7,245 bases of DNA from Pseudomonadota bacterium. Its GTDB lineage: Bacteria; Desulfobacterota; Anaeroferrophillalia; Anaeroferrophillales; Anaeroferrophillaceae. Location of the stretch: contig DQWO01000238.1 in assembly GCA_011042595.1 (NCBI GenBank), positions 1 through 7,245 of the forward strand, in the 5' to 3' direction. The translations under genes and the position numbers were made by a program. Each line of letters begins with the position of its first letter. Positions within the stretch are counted from its first letter, which is position 1. The notes under the pieces are model-generated. The model saw nothing but the letters and a program-made list of their open reading frames with translations. It was not told where the DNA came from and ran no database searches. Shown piece after piece: positions 6,494-7,245 of this stretch.

Positions 6494-7245
6494 ATGGGCA
6501 TGTTATTTTTGCTGAAAATTTCAGGTTTTTTCCCTTGTCGGTTGTCAGACAATGAAATACATGGATTTTTGCTTTGCGTGCTGACTCTATTGTTTGTCGT
6601 GGTGTCAGTCATGGGTGATTGTGTCGGAACCCGCGGTTTTGCCCGGGCTTCCGGTCCGGTGACGGAAGATGCTGCCCGACTGAAACAGCTGGAAAAACGT
6701 TTGCGGGAAACTCAGCAGCAAGCTGAATCATCTCAGCATCAGGAAAAAGAGCTGCTAGAATGGCTGCATGTCATATCCCGGGAGCGTCATAGCCTGGAGC
6801 TTGCAATTCAGCGCCTGCAGCACCAACTGCAGGCACTGGGGGTATCAATGGCTGGTGAAGAGCAGCAATTACAGCAGCTTTCTGCTGCTATGGCCCGGCA
6901 ACGCGATGAATTCAATCATCGTTTAAAAGTGCGCTACATGACTCCACCGGGAGTGTTGCTGGAGAAACTCGTGGGTCAGCAGAAACTGAAAGATAAAATC
7001 AATCAAGTTACCTATCTGAAGTATATCCTCATTTATGACCGACAGCGGCTGTCCAGTTTTGCCCGCCTGATGATAGAACATCAGAGGATAAAACAGTTAC
7101 TTGAAAAACAGCGGCAGCAAGTGACTGAAATGAAGGGGGAAAAGCGGTTGAAGCTGGCGGGGCTGGAAGAAAATATTGCTAAAAAAAATAAGCTGTTGTA
7201 TAAAATCAGGGGTAAAAAAGAGTATTATGCGGCTTTGGTTAAAGA
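6494..7245 (+). CDS. envC: EnvC-like murein hydrolase activator, N-terminal part (3' end outside window)
   Basis: EnvC is a periplasmic activator of N-acetylmuramoyl-L-alanine amidases, controlled by FtsEX. The open frame runs from ATG 6494 through the right edge, giving 250 residues. A polar stretch of about 24 residues precedes a hydrophobic segment (about 25-41), fitting a signal peptide or anchor. Residues of about 60-142 are strongly coiled-coil (LKQLEKRLRETQQQ and later heptads), then RLKVRYM (143-149) begins the connector, and a second long helix runs on to the edge. This helical hairpin is the FtsX-binding part of EnvC-family proteins. The C-terminal LytM/M23 domain is not in the window, so the identification rests on the coiled coil and the location behind ftsX. 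The best upstream site is AGAGGA (6473-6478), 15 bases before the ATG, which is rather far; ATG 6500 is an alternative start. Confidence 0.83.
   Translation, partial: MGMLFLLKISGFFPCRLSDNEIHGFLLCVLTLLFVVVSVMGDCVGTRGFARASGPVTEDAARLKQLEKRLRETQQQAESSQHQEKELLEWLHVISRERHSLELAIQRLQHQLQALGVSMAGEEQQLQQLSAAMARQRDEFNHRLKVRYMTPPGVLLEKLVGQQKLKDKINQVTYLKYILIYDRQRLSSFARLMIEHQRIKQLLEKQRQQVTEMKGEKRLKLAGLEENIAKKNKLLYKIRGKKEYYAALVK

Noticed and set aside
6605..6625. Lipoprotein lipobox at VMGDC in the EnvC-like protein
   Set aside because: Aspartate directly before the cysteine does not fit the lipobox, which needs a small residue there.

Overview
The window looks like ordinary chromosomal DNA from an anaerobic bacterium. 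It is probably a member of the Desulfobacterota (former Deltaproteobacteria) or a close relative. That placement is inferred from an anaerobic Ni-Fe CO dehydrogenase next to a proS-ftsE-ftsX-envC run, moderate GC content and strong Shine-Dalgarno sites. No 16S or other lineage marker is present. All genes found are on the + strand.

Layout: (1) bases 2-379 hold the 3' part of dtd (D-aminoacyl-tRNA deacylase), cut by the left edge. (2) Bases 380-1044 are a 665-base non-coding gap. It contains a hairpin cluster just after dtd, a 133-nt three-way-junction-like inverted-repeat element with two twin hairpins (460-592), a second AT-rich palindromic block bounded by CAGCTG (692-766), and a candidate sigma-54 type -24/-12 promoter before cooS. 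(3) Bases 1045-3009 encode a complete anaerobic CO dehydrogenase catalytic subunit (cooS) with all expected cluster ligands visible, closed by a strong intrinsic terminator at 3040-3069. (4) Bases 3070-3193 are the leader of proS, with a candidate -35/-10 and a hairpin followed by a short T-run. (5) Bases 3194 to the right edge form a tight, probably translationally coupled cluster: proS (prolyl-tRNA synthetase with inserted editing domain), ftsE (starts inside the end of proS), ftsX (ATGA overlap with ftsE), and the first 250 residues of an EnvC-like murein hydrolase activator, cut by the right edge.

How the genes work together: FtsE (ATPase) and FtsX (four-helix membrane protein) form a type VII ABC transporter-like complex. 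By analogy with E. coli, it works through periplasmic EnvC to activate cell-wall amidases during division, so the right half is a division/cell-wall module joined to a translation gene. Dtd and ProRS both serve aminoacyl-tRNA quality control but are separated by cooS. CooS stands alone here: none of its usual partners (cooF ferredoxin, cooC nickel insertase, hydrogenase or acetyl-CoA synthase genes) lies within the window.

I found no clear new multi-gene system. The most unexplained sequence is the 460-592 structured element and its neighbour at 692-766.
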